Origin: an uncultured Schlesneria sp.
GTDB taxonomy: Bacteria; Planctomycetota; Planctomycetia; Planctomycetales; Planctomycetaceae
Reading direction: 5' to 3'
Assembly: GCA_903871875.1 (NCBI GenBank)
Contig: CAIQIR010000137.1
Coordinates: 62,001 to 126,000, forward strand
Length of the DNA stretch: 64,000 nt
The first letter of the stretch is position 1. Each line of letters starts with the position of its first letter. The position numbers were made by a program, and so were the translations under genes. Below, piece after piece: positions 27,378 through 36,799 of this stretch. The notes under the pieces were generated by a model, which saw only the letters and a list, made by a program, of their open reading frames with translations, was not told the DNA's origin and did no database searches.

Positions 27378-27770
27378 ATGGATTTCAACATTGATGTCGC
27401 CAGTCGAACGCCAATCTATCGGCAGCTTGCCGAGCAGATCCGGTCGGCCATTGCCCGTGGGCGGTTGCAAGAGAATTCTCGACTGCCCTCGGTGCGCGAT
27501 CTGTCGCGACGGCTGGTGATCAATCCGAACACGGTGGCTCGGGTCTACACGGAACTGGAACGCGATGGATTACTGGTGACGCGGCACGGCTTGGGTGTGT
27601 TCGTCGCTTCGCCCGGTTCCGATCTGACCCGAAAGGCTCGCCGCGAGCGGTTGATGTTATTGCTGGACAGCTTTTTTACCGAAGCGGTGCTACTCGGCTT
27701 TACGGCTGAGGAAGTCCGTGAGTTCGTACAGGATCGATCCGCCCAGTTTCAGTGGCAGGCCGGGGTGTAG
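27378..27770 (+). CDS. GntR-family (YtrA subfamily) transcriptional regulator
   Basis: A 130-residue regulator. A winged helix-turn-helix covers residues about 8-75 (PIYRQLAEQIRSAIARG, LPSVRDLSRRLVINPNTVARVY), followed only by a short helical dimerisation tail with no ligand-binding domain. That short form and its position directly before an ABC ATPase gene are typical of the YtrA subfamily, which represses ABC transporter operons, often induced by cell-wall stress. The palindrome in its own promoter is the likely operator. Confidence 0.93.
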   Translation: MDFNIDVASRTPIYRQLAEQIRSAIARGRLQENSRLPSVRDLSRRLVINPNTVARVYTELERDGLLVTRHGLGVFVASPGSDLTRKARRERLMLLLDSFFTEAVLLGFTAEEVREFVQDRSAQFQWQAGV

Positions 27771-27850
27771 CCGTTCGGCAATTAACTCGACCTTTACCGT
27801 TCAATCGACACGTCATCCATCAGCTTTGTTCCCCTTGTGAGACACTCGTT

Positions 27851-28816
27851 ATGTCTGACGAAACCCTGCCCGATGCGATCGTCGTTGAGCATCTATCCAA
27901 GGCCTATGGTCCGAAATGGGTCGTGCGGGACCTGAACCTGCGAGTGCCGACCGGGTGCGTGTACGGCTTTTTGGGGCGCAATGGGGCGGGGAAGTCAACA
28001 ACCATTAAGATGCTGACCGGAATGGCTCCCGCCGATGCCGGACGAGTCACGTTACTGGGACAGGACGTCGCCACGCTCACTCCCTTGGTGCGATCCCGAA
28101 TCGCCTATATGGCGGAAGGGCATCCACTGTATTCGTGGATGACGATCGGCCAGATCGTGCAGTTCACGCGGCCATTCTATGAGAATTGGGATCAGACACT
28201 GGTCGATCAGATCCTCGATCATTTTGAACTGTCACGCAAGCAGAAATGTGGGCGGCTGTCACGCGGCCAGCAGGCACAGGTGTCACTGGCATTGGCGATG
28301 GCTCCCGATCCCGAACTGTTGATTCTCGATGATCCCACATTAGGGCTCGACACGGTCGTTCGCCGAGATTTTCTGGAAGCGTTGATCCAATTAATCCAAA
28401 GCCGCGGTCGCACGATCTTTTTCAGTTCACACGTGTTGGGCGATGTCGAGCGTGTGGCGACGCGGATCGGCGTGATGATCGACGGTGTCCTTCGGGTCGA
28501 TTGCCCCACGGAAACATTCCGGGATTCGGTCCGCAAAGTCGTCTTGGGATTCAACGGCGAACCACCCGATTTCCCCGGCTGCGAAGGGCTGGTGACCTGG
28601 CGCCGCGTTGGGCTGGAACTGGAACTGGTCATCGTCAATTGGGGGCCGGCGCAACAAGCGGTGGTAGAGGCCCTGGAACCGCGCTGGACCGATGTGATGA
28701 CCCTCAATCTGGAAGATGCGTTCATCGAATACACCCGTGGATCGAAGCGATCCCTACCTCTCTTTACCCGGGGGACGAAACGTGCGGATAGCACTGTTAT
28801 CGAAAGAACTGCGTGA
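27851..28816 (+). CDS. ABC transporter ATP-binding protein
   Basis: A 321-residue ATPase from the ATG at 27851. Walker A is GRNGAGKST (about 41-49), the signature reads LSRGQQAQVSLA, and Walker B is LLILDDPTLGLD with Asp in place of the usual catalytic Glu (DDP instead of DEP), which may slow hydrolysis. The H-loop is SSHVLGD. The C-terminal 90 residues form an accessory domain. Its 3' end overlaps the permease start by 35 bp. It belongs to the operon opened by the GntR regulator. Confidence 0.92.
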   Translation: MSDETLPDAIVVEHLSKAYGPKWVVRDLNLRVPTGCVYGFLGRNGAGKSTTIKMLTGMAPADAGRVTLLGQDVATLTPLVRSRIAYMAEGHPLYSWMTIGQIVQFTRPFYENWDQTLVDQILDHFELSRKQKCGRLSRGQQAQVSLALAMAPDPELLILDDPTLGLDTVVRRDFLEALIQLIQSRGRTIFFSSHVLGDVERVATRIGVMIDGVLRVDCPTETFRDSVRKVVLGFNGEPPDFPGCEGLVTWRRVGLELELVIVNWGPAQQAVVEALEPRWTDVMTLNLEDAFIEYTRGSKRSLPLFTRGTKRADSTVIERTA

Positions 28817-29450
28817 GTGCGCTCTCTACGCCTGTTTGGCTTTGCTGGTACAGATCCATTACCTCGGCGCGGGCATGGGCCTGCCGCTGATTCCGTTCTT
28901 GGATGCGGGCCGAGGGTTTGAGATTCCGTTTCTCGCCAACAACAACTCGGGTCGTGAGACGACGTTTACCATGATTGTCATCGTCGCCGCGATTGCCTTC
29001 GGATTGCATCAATCGGTCTGGGAATCATGGCGACAGACCGCGTTATTCCTATTGCATCGTCCGTTGCCGCAATCGCAGATTTTTCTCACGAAACTAGCAG
29101 CGGGCGGCCTGCTGTTGTTGGGTGTGTCGGCGTTGCCTCTGCTGGTCTACAGCCTGTGGGCTGCCACTCCGGGAACGCATGCCAGCCCCTTTTTCTGGGG
29201 CATGACCGATTCGTGGTGGCGCAGTGTCGGAATCGCCGTCATCTGTTATCTGGGTGCATTTTTAACCGGCATTCGGCCAGCTCGTTGGCTGGGCTCACGA
29301 ACGTGGCCGTTGATCGCGTCCGTCGTGCTCGCCTTGGGACTGAAGTACGCACCAATCTGGCCAGCCCTGATCTATGTTGGTTTTGCCGGACTAGCGGCAG
29401 GTTTGATTGGATTGATTATCGACACCGCTCAGCGGCGTGAATACCCCTGA
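28782..29450 (+). CDS. ABC transporter permease-like membrane protein
   Basis: A 222-residue integral membrane protein with about six hydrophobic helices. I start it at the GTG at 28782 (VRIALLSKELREC), with GGGGGA 6 nt upstream; this lies inside the preceding ATPase gene. The N-terminal amphipathic SKELRE segment before the first helix is typical of ABC-2 permeases. With the ATPase it should form an exporter or a membrane-stress transporter. Substrate unknown. Confidence 0.83.
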   Translation: MRIALLSKELRECALYACLALLVQIHYLGAGMGLPLIPFLDAGRGFEIPFLANNNSGRETTFTMIVIVAAIAFGLHQSVWESWRQTALFLLHRPLPQSQIFLTKLAAGGLLLLGVSALPLLVYSLWAATPGTHASPFFWGMTDSWWRSVGIAVICYLGAFLTGIRPARWLGSRTWPLIASVVLALGLKYAPIWPALIYVGFAGLAAGLIGLIIDTAQRREYP

Positions 29451-29503
29451 CAGTCCCGCGAATTCGAGCCACGTCGATCCTCTGTTTTGAAAAAGGCCTC
29501 ACC

Positions 29504-30943
29504 ATGAATCGCACGGGGTTATTCTCCTGGCTGATGTTCGCCTTGCTGACAATCGGCTACGCCGTCGTGCATGTTGTGATCGCGGGCTGGGGAACCAGTG
29601 TCTTACAAGCGATTTGGCCCGCTGGGGCCACGCCGGAAAATCTCGTGATCACCAAGACGGGTGAAGCCTTGATTCAAAGTTACACAAACAACTACTCGCG
29701 AGTTTCTTATCGCCGTTTTGATGGCACGTTGATTCCGGACACGCTGGGACTGCAAAAAACGTTTGTCACAGAGTCGATTAGTCTGAGTTCAAAGGATTTA
29801 GACGAGCACAAAAGCTTCGAGCCAGAATCTTGGGCACATCGATTGAATTCGTTTCATGATTTCCAAAAGCCGGCGACCGCCTGGTATCTGATCGCGCCAC
29901 CTGATCACGCGAGTACGGCCTATTTCGTTGGTTATGATCAACTCTCTCGCCAGTTGGTTGGCTATATCGGCATCGATGGCTTTTCGTCGCAGCAGCCCGC
30001 CGTTAACCAATCATTCCCGATATTGATGTCTCAGTACTCGGCGTTTGCCAGTAGCGTGGCAGCAGCTCAAAACCAGGATTACTTTCAGTCCAGCGAACCG
30101 AGTGGTGATTTCCTGGAGGCCAACTATGTCCCCATCGCGAATGCTGCTCCCGACAACGTCTGGATCTTGTCGGCGGGAACTCTTTACGAGATTCGGCTGG
30201 GTTCGCGGACGGTTCGGCCCGTACTCAAGAATCGGCCCGAATTGCGGCAACTATACAGTCGGAACGAGGAACGCGACGGAAAAACCTATCTACAATTGTT
30301 CATTCGCACCGATACGGGATTGCTCATCATGGATCCGGAAACGGCGAATTCCAAATCGATCTCCCTGGCCCCGATTCCTCGTCGCGTATTCGCTTCGTTT
30401 TATCGATTGCCCGATTCGCAACAAATATTGATCTACAAACCAATGCCCTCCTTGAAGGAACTATCGCCAGCTCAAACAGTTTTCTGGTTGGATGCGAACG
30501 GAAAAATTGAGCGTCATGCAGAAACCACGCTCTCGGGAGACTCTGGACAATCGTTCGTCCAATATCTTGGGACGGTGCTCTGTCTGCCGTCACCCCTCTT
30601 CCCGTTTTGTGGTTTGATTTTGGGGGCTTACTTGGATCCCGATCAATTCGGTGAATCGCCTTCTTTTTGGGATCGGTATCGGCGACTACTGTGGGAATTC
30701 AAGATCTGGCTGATCGTCAGCGTCGTGGTCGGATTAGGGACCGGTGTCGCCTGCTGGCGACGTGAACGAGAGGTGTTTGGAACGAAGAGCTGGGCTTGGC
30801 CGATTGTCGTGGGAATCTGTGGCTGGTTCGGTTGGATGGGGTACATCTGCACGCGCCCTCTACCGGCTCGCCTGCCCAATCGCCAATGGCTTCCTGACCA
30901 GCCGGAATCCGCTCGACCTCTCGGCACGGAAATCTTTGCCTGA
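29504..30943 (+). CDS. Membrane protein of the GntR/ABC operon, function unknown
   Basis: A 479-residue protein not recognised as a named family. An N-terminal hydrophobic helix (about 8-30) is followed by a large soluble region of about 310 residues that contains regularly spaced aromatic and strand-forming segments. Three hydrophobic stretches follow near 350-370, 397-415 and 428-446. It sits 53 bp after the permease on the same strand, so it probably belongs to the same operon and may be an extracytoplasmic sensor or subunit of the ABC system. Confidence 0.75.
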   Translation: MNRTGLFSWLMFALLTIGYAVVHVVIAGWGTSVLQAIWPAGATPENLVITKTGEALIQSYTNNYSRVSYRRFDGTLIPDTLGLQKTFVTESISLSSKDLDEHKSFEPESWAHRLNSFHDFQKPATAWYLIAPPDHASTAYFVGYDQLSRQLVGYIGIDGFSSQQPAVNQSFPILMSQYSAFASSVAAAQNQDYFQSSEPSGDFLEANYVPIANAAPDNVWILSAGTLYEIRLGSRTVRPVLKNRPELRQLYSRNEERDGKTYLQLFIRTDTGLLIMDPETANSKSISLAPIPRRVFASFYRLPDSQQILIYKPMPSLKELSPAQTVFWLDANGKIERHAETTLSGDSGQSFVQYLGTVLCLPSPLFPFCGLILGAYLDPDQFGESPSFWDRYRRLLWEFKIWLIVSVVVGLGTGVACWRREREVFGTKSWAWPIVVGICGWFGWMGYICTRPLPARLPNRQWLPDQPESARPLGTEIFA

Positions 30944-31084
30944 ATCACGCAAACGGAACGTGTAGCCCAAGCGACTCGCAATTCCGGCAGGGTCTCTTAA
31001 AATCACCGCGAAGAGATCCGCCACTTTCTTGGAAGGTTGGCGACGTTCTTGACGAGATTTTCCTGCGTGGTCGGAGTTGTGACA

Positions 31085-31603
31085 ATGGGGATGCCAGCGG
31101 ACGAAATCCCCCTTGGATTTCTCGCCCGACTCGGGCTGTTTCTGGCCCGAATCTGTCTTTCGGCCTGGATCGGTGCGGCCGCGTTGTTTGTCGTTGTCGG
31201 AGTGGCCGAAGTGACGCGCGGCGGGTTCGATTCGTCAACCAAAGATGCGCTCGTCGCCATTCGATTTCCGTCGTACTATCTGTTTGGAGTGGTACTCGTC
31301 AGTCTCGCCGGGATCGGTACTTGGCTGGCGAGAAATTCGGTGGCATTATCGCGTCGTCGCCGAGGCTATTCGCTGGTTTTGTTGACGCTGGTTTTGACGC
31401 TCATGGCGGTGGACTACGTCTGGATCTATCTGCCGCTGTTGCAAATGGTCACACCACCCGGTCAGGTCAAATCGGCCAGCTTCGGCACCTACCATCAAGC
31501 CTCGAAATGGATCAATCTGGCCGGATTGGTGCTGTGCTTAAGTGCCGCGTGGCTCGTGAACTGGCCATTCTCTCGAAGAGTTGATCAGAGCACTGATGCG
31601 TGA
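31085..31603 (+). CDS. Four-helix integral membrane protein (DUF4149-like)
   Basis: A 172-residue protein with four predicted membrane helices (about 15-40, 62-82, 93-113 and 139-156). The ATG at 31085 has CGGAG 8 nt upstream; another ATG follows 6 nt later. The pattern, including a conserved-looking FPSYY loop, resembles DUF4149/copper-resistance-D-like small membrane proteins. No function can be assigned. Convergent with murG. Confidence 0.7.
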   Translation: MGMPADEIPLGFLARLGLFLARICLSAWIGAAALFVVVGVAEVTRGGFDSSTKDALVAIRFPSYYLFGVVLVSLAGIGTWLARNSVALSRRRRGYSLVLLTLVLTLMAVDYVWIYLPLLQMVTPPGQVKSASFGTYHQASKWINLAGLVLCLSAAWLVNWPFSRRVDQSTDA

Positions 31604-31725
31604 TCATTTCAGCAACTTTTCGTAGCAACCCGGACGAACGAAAGAGCCTCGTCATTCCTCGAAATCGCCGGAATGATTGATTCGATCGATCGGGGTCACA
31701 TTCGAATTGTCGTTCACGTCGATTG

Positions 31726-32874
31726 TCACCGGCTTCGCTTTTGATCGATTGCCTCGGCGATCACGCTTACGATTTGCCGGGCGGCATCGGGGTAGGCCAG
31801 CTGTTTGGCGGCCAACCCCATCGCTCGTCTGCGTTCGACGTCTTCGGCCAGTTGTCTAATTGCGCCGGCCAGTTGATCGGCGGTTGCGTCAGCATTCGCC
31901 GCGTGCTGAATCATCAGAGCCGCCCGGCGATCGACGAATACCTGAGCGTTGGCTCGTTGATGATCGTCGGCCGCATGAGGAAACGGCAGCAGAATCATCG
32001 CCACACCCGCGCAAGCCAACTCGGCCAATGTGGTGGCTCCCGCCCGCGAAATCACGAGACTCGCTCGAGCATAGCGCTGCGGCATGTCGTGAAAGAAGGA
32101 CTCGACTTCCGCGCGATAGCCCTGTTCCTGGTACGTCTGTCGGACCTGATCGATCTGACGCGGACCCGTTTGATGTACGATGGTCCAATCTGAAACGTTC
32201 TGTCGTGTTTGCCGCAGAGCAGCCAGGACGGCGGCGTTCAACGAATCGGCGCCTTGGCTTCCACCCAGGATGAGCAATTCCCGCCGGAGCGGCGCCTGAC
32301 CGCTGCGACTCGATACTCCGGATTCAACGGAATACAGCGCCGCGATCTCTTCGCGAACGGGGTTCCCCGTGACGATCACGCCGGGCAAGCGACGTAACTG
32401 AGGACTGATTTCCGGGAACGACACGCAGATGCGATCGGCATAGCGGCCCAGCCACCGCGTGGTTCGACCGGGTATCACATTCTGTTCCAGCAGAACGACG
32501 GGCAGATGATGTCGATGTGCCGCAAAGACGACGGGAGCACTCGCGAAACCACCCAACCCGATCACCGCAGTGGGTTGCAGTTCATGAAGCAGTCGAGTGG
32601 CCGCGCGCCAGGATTGCCAGTTCCGCCAGGCGAACCGGAAAGGATTCCGCTTCAGCATGGTGAGCGATTCCACCGGCAGCATGCGATGTTCCAGTCCATG
32701 CTCGGTCACGATCGTTGATTCAATCACACGCGTCGAACCGACGAAGACCAGGCGGGCGGCGGGATCCATGCGTCGCAGTTCCTGCGCGACGGCAATGCCC
32801 GGGAACAAATGGCCCCCCGTTCCACCTCCGGCGAAGATGTATGTCGAAGGGGCCGTCATGTCTGAACGTCGCAT
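31726..32874 (-). CDS. murG: Lipid II synthase MurG (GlcNAc transferase)
   Basis: MurG adds GlcNAc from UDP-GlcNAc to undecaprenyl-diphospho-MurNAc-pentapeptide at the inner membrane, the last cytoplasmic step of peptidoglycan synthesis. The product has 382 residues, or 377 if the ATG at 32859 is used; neither start has a well-placed binding site. GGGTGGHLFPG near residue 16 and the UDP-GlcNAc signature ISRAGATTLAELACAG near 270 are present. It stands alone, not in a dcw cluster. Its presence bears on the long debate about planctomycete peptidoglycan. Confidence 0.93.
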   Translation of the reverse strand: MRRSDMTAPSTYIFAGGGTGGHLFPGIAVAQELRRMDPAARLVFVGSTRVIESTIVTEHGLEHRMLPVESLTMLKRNPFRFAWRNWQSWRAATRLLHELQPTAVIGLGGFASAPVVFAAHRHHLPVVLLEQNVIPGRTTRWLGRYADRICVSFPEISPQLRRLPGVIVTGNPVREEIAALYSVESGVSSRSGQAPLRRELLILGGSQGADSLNAAVLAALRQTRQNVSDWTIVHQTGPRQIDQVRQTYQEQGYRAEVESFFHDMPQRYARASLVISRAGATTLAELACAGVAMILLPFPHAADDHQRANAQVFVDRRAALMIQHAANADATADQLAGAIRQLAEDVERRRAMGLAAKQLAYPDAARQIVSVIAEAIDQKRSR

Positions 32875-33082
32875 CCTGGTTGCTGAAGAGAAGCCGATTG
32901 AACCAATCGACGTGTTGAGTGTTTTCTCTAGCCTGTTTCGCAGATTTCGATCGGTTGAACAAGGACCGCAGGCCGGTTTTCCCTGAGACTCCGGTCGCTT
33001 GAGTTGCGAGTCGCGACCGATGACGGCATTGTGTTGGTCTTTCCCACGTTCCCCCGGTCTTCGAATACGAGTTTATACGTCC

Positions 33083-33838
33083 ATGCGTCACGATCAACGA
33101 CAACCGAACGAATTGAGAACCATCCGAGTCCAGCGGCATTTCATTGGAGCCGCCCCCGGTAGTGTGCTGATTTCCGCCGGACGGACCACGGTCCTCTGCA
33201 CCGCCAGTATCGAAAATGCTTTGCCCAAGTGGAAAGCATCAAACGATCCGTCGACCGCGTCAGGGTGGCTCACCGCGGAATACTCAATGTTGCCCGGCAG
33301 CACGTCACCCCGCAAACGTCGTGAACGGGAAAAGCTGGACGGTCGATCGTCAGAGATCCAGCGTCTGATCGGCCGCAGCCTGCGGGCGGCCATCAATTTT
33401 GCCGCACTGGGAGCCCGCACGATCACCATCGATTGCGACGTACTCGAAGCCGATGGAGGCACTCGAACGCTCAGTATTACCGGCGGCTTCATCGCCTTGT
33501 GTGACGCCGTGGCGTCGATTCGCGGCGACTTGCCCGCCGACCTGAAAGTCATCGAACGCAGTATCGCCGCGGTAAGCGTGGGTATCGTCGACGGTTCTCC
33601 GGTGCTGGATCTGGACTATCAAGAAGACAGTACGGCCGAGGTCGACTTGAATGTAGTGATGTCGGGAACGGGCAGTTTCATCGAAGTCCAAGGGACGGCC
33701 GAAGGCAAGCCCTTTTCACGTGAGTTCCTGGACAAGCAACTCGATCTCGCCGCTCTGGGAATCGAGCAACTGACTCGTCTGCAGCGCGAAGCACTTGGCC
33801 CAGACTGGCCTTCGTTCGACTCGCCTGTGATCTGCTAA
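33083..33838 (+). CDS. rph: Ribonuclease PH
   Basis: A phosphorolytic 3'-5' exoribonuclease that trims the 3' end of tRNA precursors; 251 residues, the family's usual length. Motifs include [10 protein letters not shown] for the RNA-binding region, [20 protein letters not shown] for the phosphate/catalytic region and [18 protein letters not shown]. The ATG at 33083 starts [12 protein letters not shown], which matches the family N-terminus. Divergent from murG. Confidence 0.95.
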   Translation: MRHDQRQPNELRTIRVQRHFIGAAPGSVLISAGRTTVLCTASIENALPKWKASNDPSTASGWLTAEYSMLPGSTSPRKRREREKLDGRSSEIQRLIGRSLRAAINFAALGARTITIDCDVLEADGGTRTLSITGGFIALCDAVASIRGDLPADLKVIERSIAAVSVGIVDGSPVLDLDYQEDSTAEVDLNVVMSGTGSFIEVQGTAEGKPFSREFLDKQLDLAALGIEQLTRLQREALGPDWPSFDSPVIC

Positions 33839-33899
33839 TCGCCAACGGGAAGCGCCCTTCAACGTAGCGCACGTCCAGCGGCATTACGATGGGCAACCG

Positions 33900-35507
33900 T
33901 CACTTCTCTTCGGGCGTTGCTTCCGGGGTGGTGGCTGCTGGAGTGGGCTCAACGTATACCTCGGTCGGCGACCAGCTTTCTTCGGGGACCAGATCCGGCA
34001 TGCCATATCCCTGGCAGGCATATTCCCACCCACCGCCGATCGCCTTATAGACCTGAATCAAATACAGAGCGATGTTGCCGCGAGCCGTTCCCAGTTGATC
34101 CTGCTGCGCCACCAGTTGCGACTGATTGGTATAGACCCGATTGAAATCAGTAATCCCGCCTTCGAATTGATCCTGGGCAATCTCGACGGCTCGCCGTGAT
34201 TCCGCCACGCTCTGTTCGAGGAAGCGCGTCTGCTGTTGAGCCTGAATAAACTGCACCAATGCGTCTTCCACTTCCCGACCGGCTCTTAAGACCGTTTGCT
34301 GGTATTGCAGGGTTGTCGATTGCAACAGGGCATCCTGGGCTTTGACGTTGTTGACGATGCGGCCATAGTTCAGGATGTTCCATTGCAAAGTCGGCAGCAC
34401 AAAGGCCGTCAGGCTGCTGCCTTTGAACAAGTCTTGGAAGTCCTGCGCGGCATAGCCGATGAAGCCATTGACCGCCAGCCGTGGGTAGAAATCGGCCTCG
34501 GCGATACCGATCTGGGCACTTTGAGCCGCAACCTGTCGTTCTGCCCGACGAACATCGGGACGCCGCCGCAACAGGTCGGCCGGAATTCCCACAGCCACTT
34601 CCGGTGGAGCAATAGGAATCGGGGCCTGTTTCAATTGCGTGGCCAAATCCGTTACGGGCATGCCGAGCAAAATCGACAGTTGGTTGGCGGCCAAACGTCG
34701 TCCCGCTTTCAGCGGAGGAATGGTCGCTTGAGTTTGAGCGAGACTCGCTTTGGACTGACGCAGATCCAATTCCGACGTCGTTCCGGCATCGAATCGAGCT
34801 TGCACGAGATCCGCGGATTTCTGCTGAATCTCCACGTTTTCCCGAGCATAGGTCAGCCGTTGTTCGAAGGTCCGCAGCTGCACGTAGTTGGTCGCAACTT
34901 CCGCCAGCAACTGAACCAGCGCATCGCCATAGCCTTCGACAGCCGCATCACGATTCGCGCTGGTCGATTCGATCGTGCGGCGATAACGGCCCCAGAAATC
35001 AGCCTCCCATGACGCGTTGAATCCGTCGGCATACAGATTCATCATGCTGGGAAACGGCAGCCCCAGATTTTCGCTGACTTGAGCATGCGCGTACGCGGCG
35101 ATGGCGCGTTGAGACTGCGGAAAGAGATTGCCCACCGCGATGCTGCGTCGAGCCCGCGCCTCGGCGATCCGTGCTGCCGCCGCCTGCAAATCGAGATTCT
35201 GCCGATAGGCCGAATCGATCAATCGGTTCAAAGTGGGGTCTTGGAAAACCGTCCACCAAGCTTGATCCTGGGCCGGCGCACTGACCACACTGGGGCTCTC
35301 GTGATCGACCCATTCGGTCGAAACCGGCGCGCCCGGATCGCAATAGTTCGGGCCGACCTTGAATCCGTTGTGCGCCCATTCCCTCAGGCTCGTACAGCCC
35401 GAGATGGACAACAGCACCAAGGCTGCGGCGAGAACGCCCAAAACATTTATGGCAAGCGGGTGACCGATTGAAAGTCTCGATCGCCACGCAGTCTGTGCGG
35501 TCCCCAC
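33900..35507 (-). CDS. NodT-family outer-membrane efflux lipoprotein
   Basis: A TolC-like outer-membrane channel protein of 535 residues. I start it at the GTG at 35507 because AGGAGGA lies 5 nt upstream and a signal peptide with lipobox (LLSISGC) follows; the longest frame starts at a TTG at 35621 without a site. Two repeated OEP domains follow with typical coiled helices (LAQTQATIPPLKAGRR, QAAARIAEARARRS). The C-terminus is Pro/Thr/Glu-rich. It ends the exporter operon after adaptor, ATPase/permease and permease genes, so it is the likely outer-membrane exit. Confidence 0.92.
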   Translation of the reverse strand: MGTAQTAWRSRLSIGHPLAINVLGVLAAALVLLSISGCTSLREWAHNGFKVGPNYCDPGAPVSTEWVDHESPSVVSAPAQDQAWWTVFQDPTLNRLIDSAYRQNLDLQAAAARIAEARARRSIAVGNLFPQSQRAIAAYAHAQVSENLGLPFPSMMNLYADGFNASWEADFWGRYRRTIESTSANRDAAVEGYGDALVQLLAEVATNYVQLRTFEQRLTYARENVEIQQKSADLVQARFDAGTTSELDLRQSKASLAQTQATIPPLKAGRRLAANQLSILLGMPVTDLATQLKQAPIPIAPPEVAVGIPADLLRRRPDVRRAERQVAAQSAQIGIAEADFYPRLAVNGFIGYAAQDFQDLFKGSSLTAFVLPTLQWNILNYGRIVNNVKAQDALLQSTTLQYQQTVLRAGREVEDALVQFIQAQQQTRFLEQSVAESRRAVEIAQDQFEGGITDFNRVYTNQSQLVAQQDQLGTARGNIALYLIQVYKAIGGGWEYACQGYGMPDLVPEESWSPTEVYVEPTPAATTPEATPEEK

Positions 35508-35685
35508 GGCTCCTCCTGATGACCGACCCTGACTGTGGCGACGGACAGGGGGCTGGTCGCATGGTTTTCCTGAGACGTACCGATTCCTTGATCCGTCTCT
35601 AGAAAAGAAATCGACCCTCAACCACGCCGTAAATTAGCGAATCTGCGGACTGTGGCAGTTTTCTGGAAGATAGGGATTTCTCGTT

Positions 35686-36795
35686 CTATTCCGCCCGTCG
35701 ACGAAACAAAAGCATTGATGCGGAAAGAGTTACAGCGGCGATCACAATCAGCGGCCCCAAATTACCCAAGACGTCGTAAACGGGCATCGATTTCAGAAAA
35801 ACGCCTTTGACGATCACGATGAAGTAACGATACGGATTGGCCAGCGTCATGTATTGCAACCATTCAGGCATATTCTCGATCGGGCTGGCGAACCCCGACA
35901 GCAGCGTCATCGGCACCATGCACGAGAAGGCTCCGAGGATCGCTTGCTGCTGTGTTTTCGACAGCGACGAGACAAACAATCCGACGCCAATTACGGCCAT
36001 CAGAAACGCGGCCATGCCGGTATACAGCAGCAGCAATGAACCTTGCAGCGGCACATGAAAAATGAAAACCGCGGCCAGCACCATGATTGTCCCTTCCGCC
36101 ATCCCAATAAAAAATGCGGGCACGGATTTTCCGATCACGATCTCGCCCGGACTGAGCGGCGACACCAGCAGTTGTGCGAACGTTCCCAACTCGCGTTCGC
36201 GAGCGACCGACAAGGCCGTGACCATCAACCCGCCCAACGCCGTCAGGACGACGACCAGGCTGGGCACGGTACTCCACTGGGCATCCAGGTTAGGGTTGAA
36301 CCAGATCCGCGTCGTGACCGTACTGGCCGGCGGGGGTATCGGATGGACTTGTGACAATTCGGCGTTGTACGCATTGATCATCTGTTCGGCATAACTGGCC
36401 AGGATCTGCGAGGCGTTCGATCGCCGGCCGTCAAGAATCAGCTGCACATCCGCAGGTTGACCGGCCGCCACCCGGCGCGAGAAGTCCTCGCCGATTCGCA
36501 CAACCATCAGCACCTCTCGCGAATCGATCACCGTCTGAATTTCCGGCTCGCCCCGAAGGTGACGCACTTCTCGAAAATTGGGCGACCCCTCAAATCGAGC
36601 CACCAGATCTCGCGCGTAGACGCCCAGATCCTGATTGAACACGGCAATCCGCACATTTTTCACTTCTTGTGTCGCGGCATTGGCGAAGACCAGCATTTCA
36701 ATGATCGGAGGCGCGACCAGCAGAAAGCGGCTCTTCGGATCGCGCCACACCGCCAGCAGTTCTTTGATGATCAAATATCCAATTCGCTGCCACAT
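35686..36795 (-). CDS. ABC-2 type permease, YhhJ-like
   Basis: A 369-residue permease. The N-terminal helix with the MWQRIGYLIIKELLAVWRDP motif is typical of ABC-2 permeases, followed by a periplasmic loop of about 150 residues and then five helices. The PSLVVVLTALGG and ERELGTFAQLLVSPL motifs are the family hallmarks. The ATG at 36795 lies 4 nt after the stop of the RbbA-like gene, so translation is coupled. It pairs with the permease half of RbbA. Confidence 0.92.
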   Translation of the reverse strand: MWQRIGYLIIKELLAVWRDPKSRFLLVAPPIIEMLVFANAATQEVKNVRIAVFNQDLGVYARDLVARFEGSPNFREVRHLRGEPEIQTVIDSREVLMVVRIGEDFSRRVAAGQPADVQLILDGRRSNASQILASYAEQMINAYNAELSQVHPIPPPASTVTTRIWFNPNLDAQWSTVPSLVVVLTALGGLMVTALSVARERELGTFAQLLVSPLSPGEIVIGKSVPAFFIGMAEGTIMVLAAVFIFHVPLQGSLLLLYTGMAAFLMAVIGVGLFVSSLSKTQQQAILGAFSCMVPMTLLSGFASPIENMPEWLQYMTLANPYRYFIVIVKGVFLKSMPVYDVLGNLGPLIVIAAVTLSASMLLFRRRAE

Positions 36796-36799
36796 GTTC

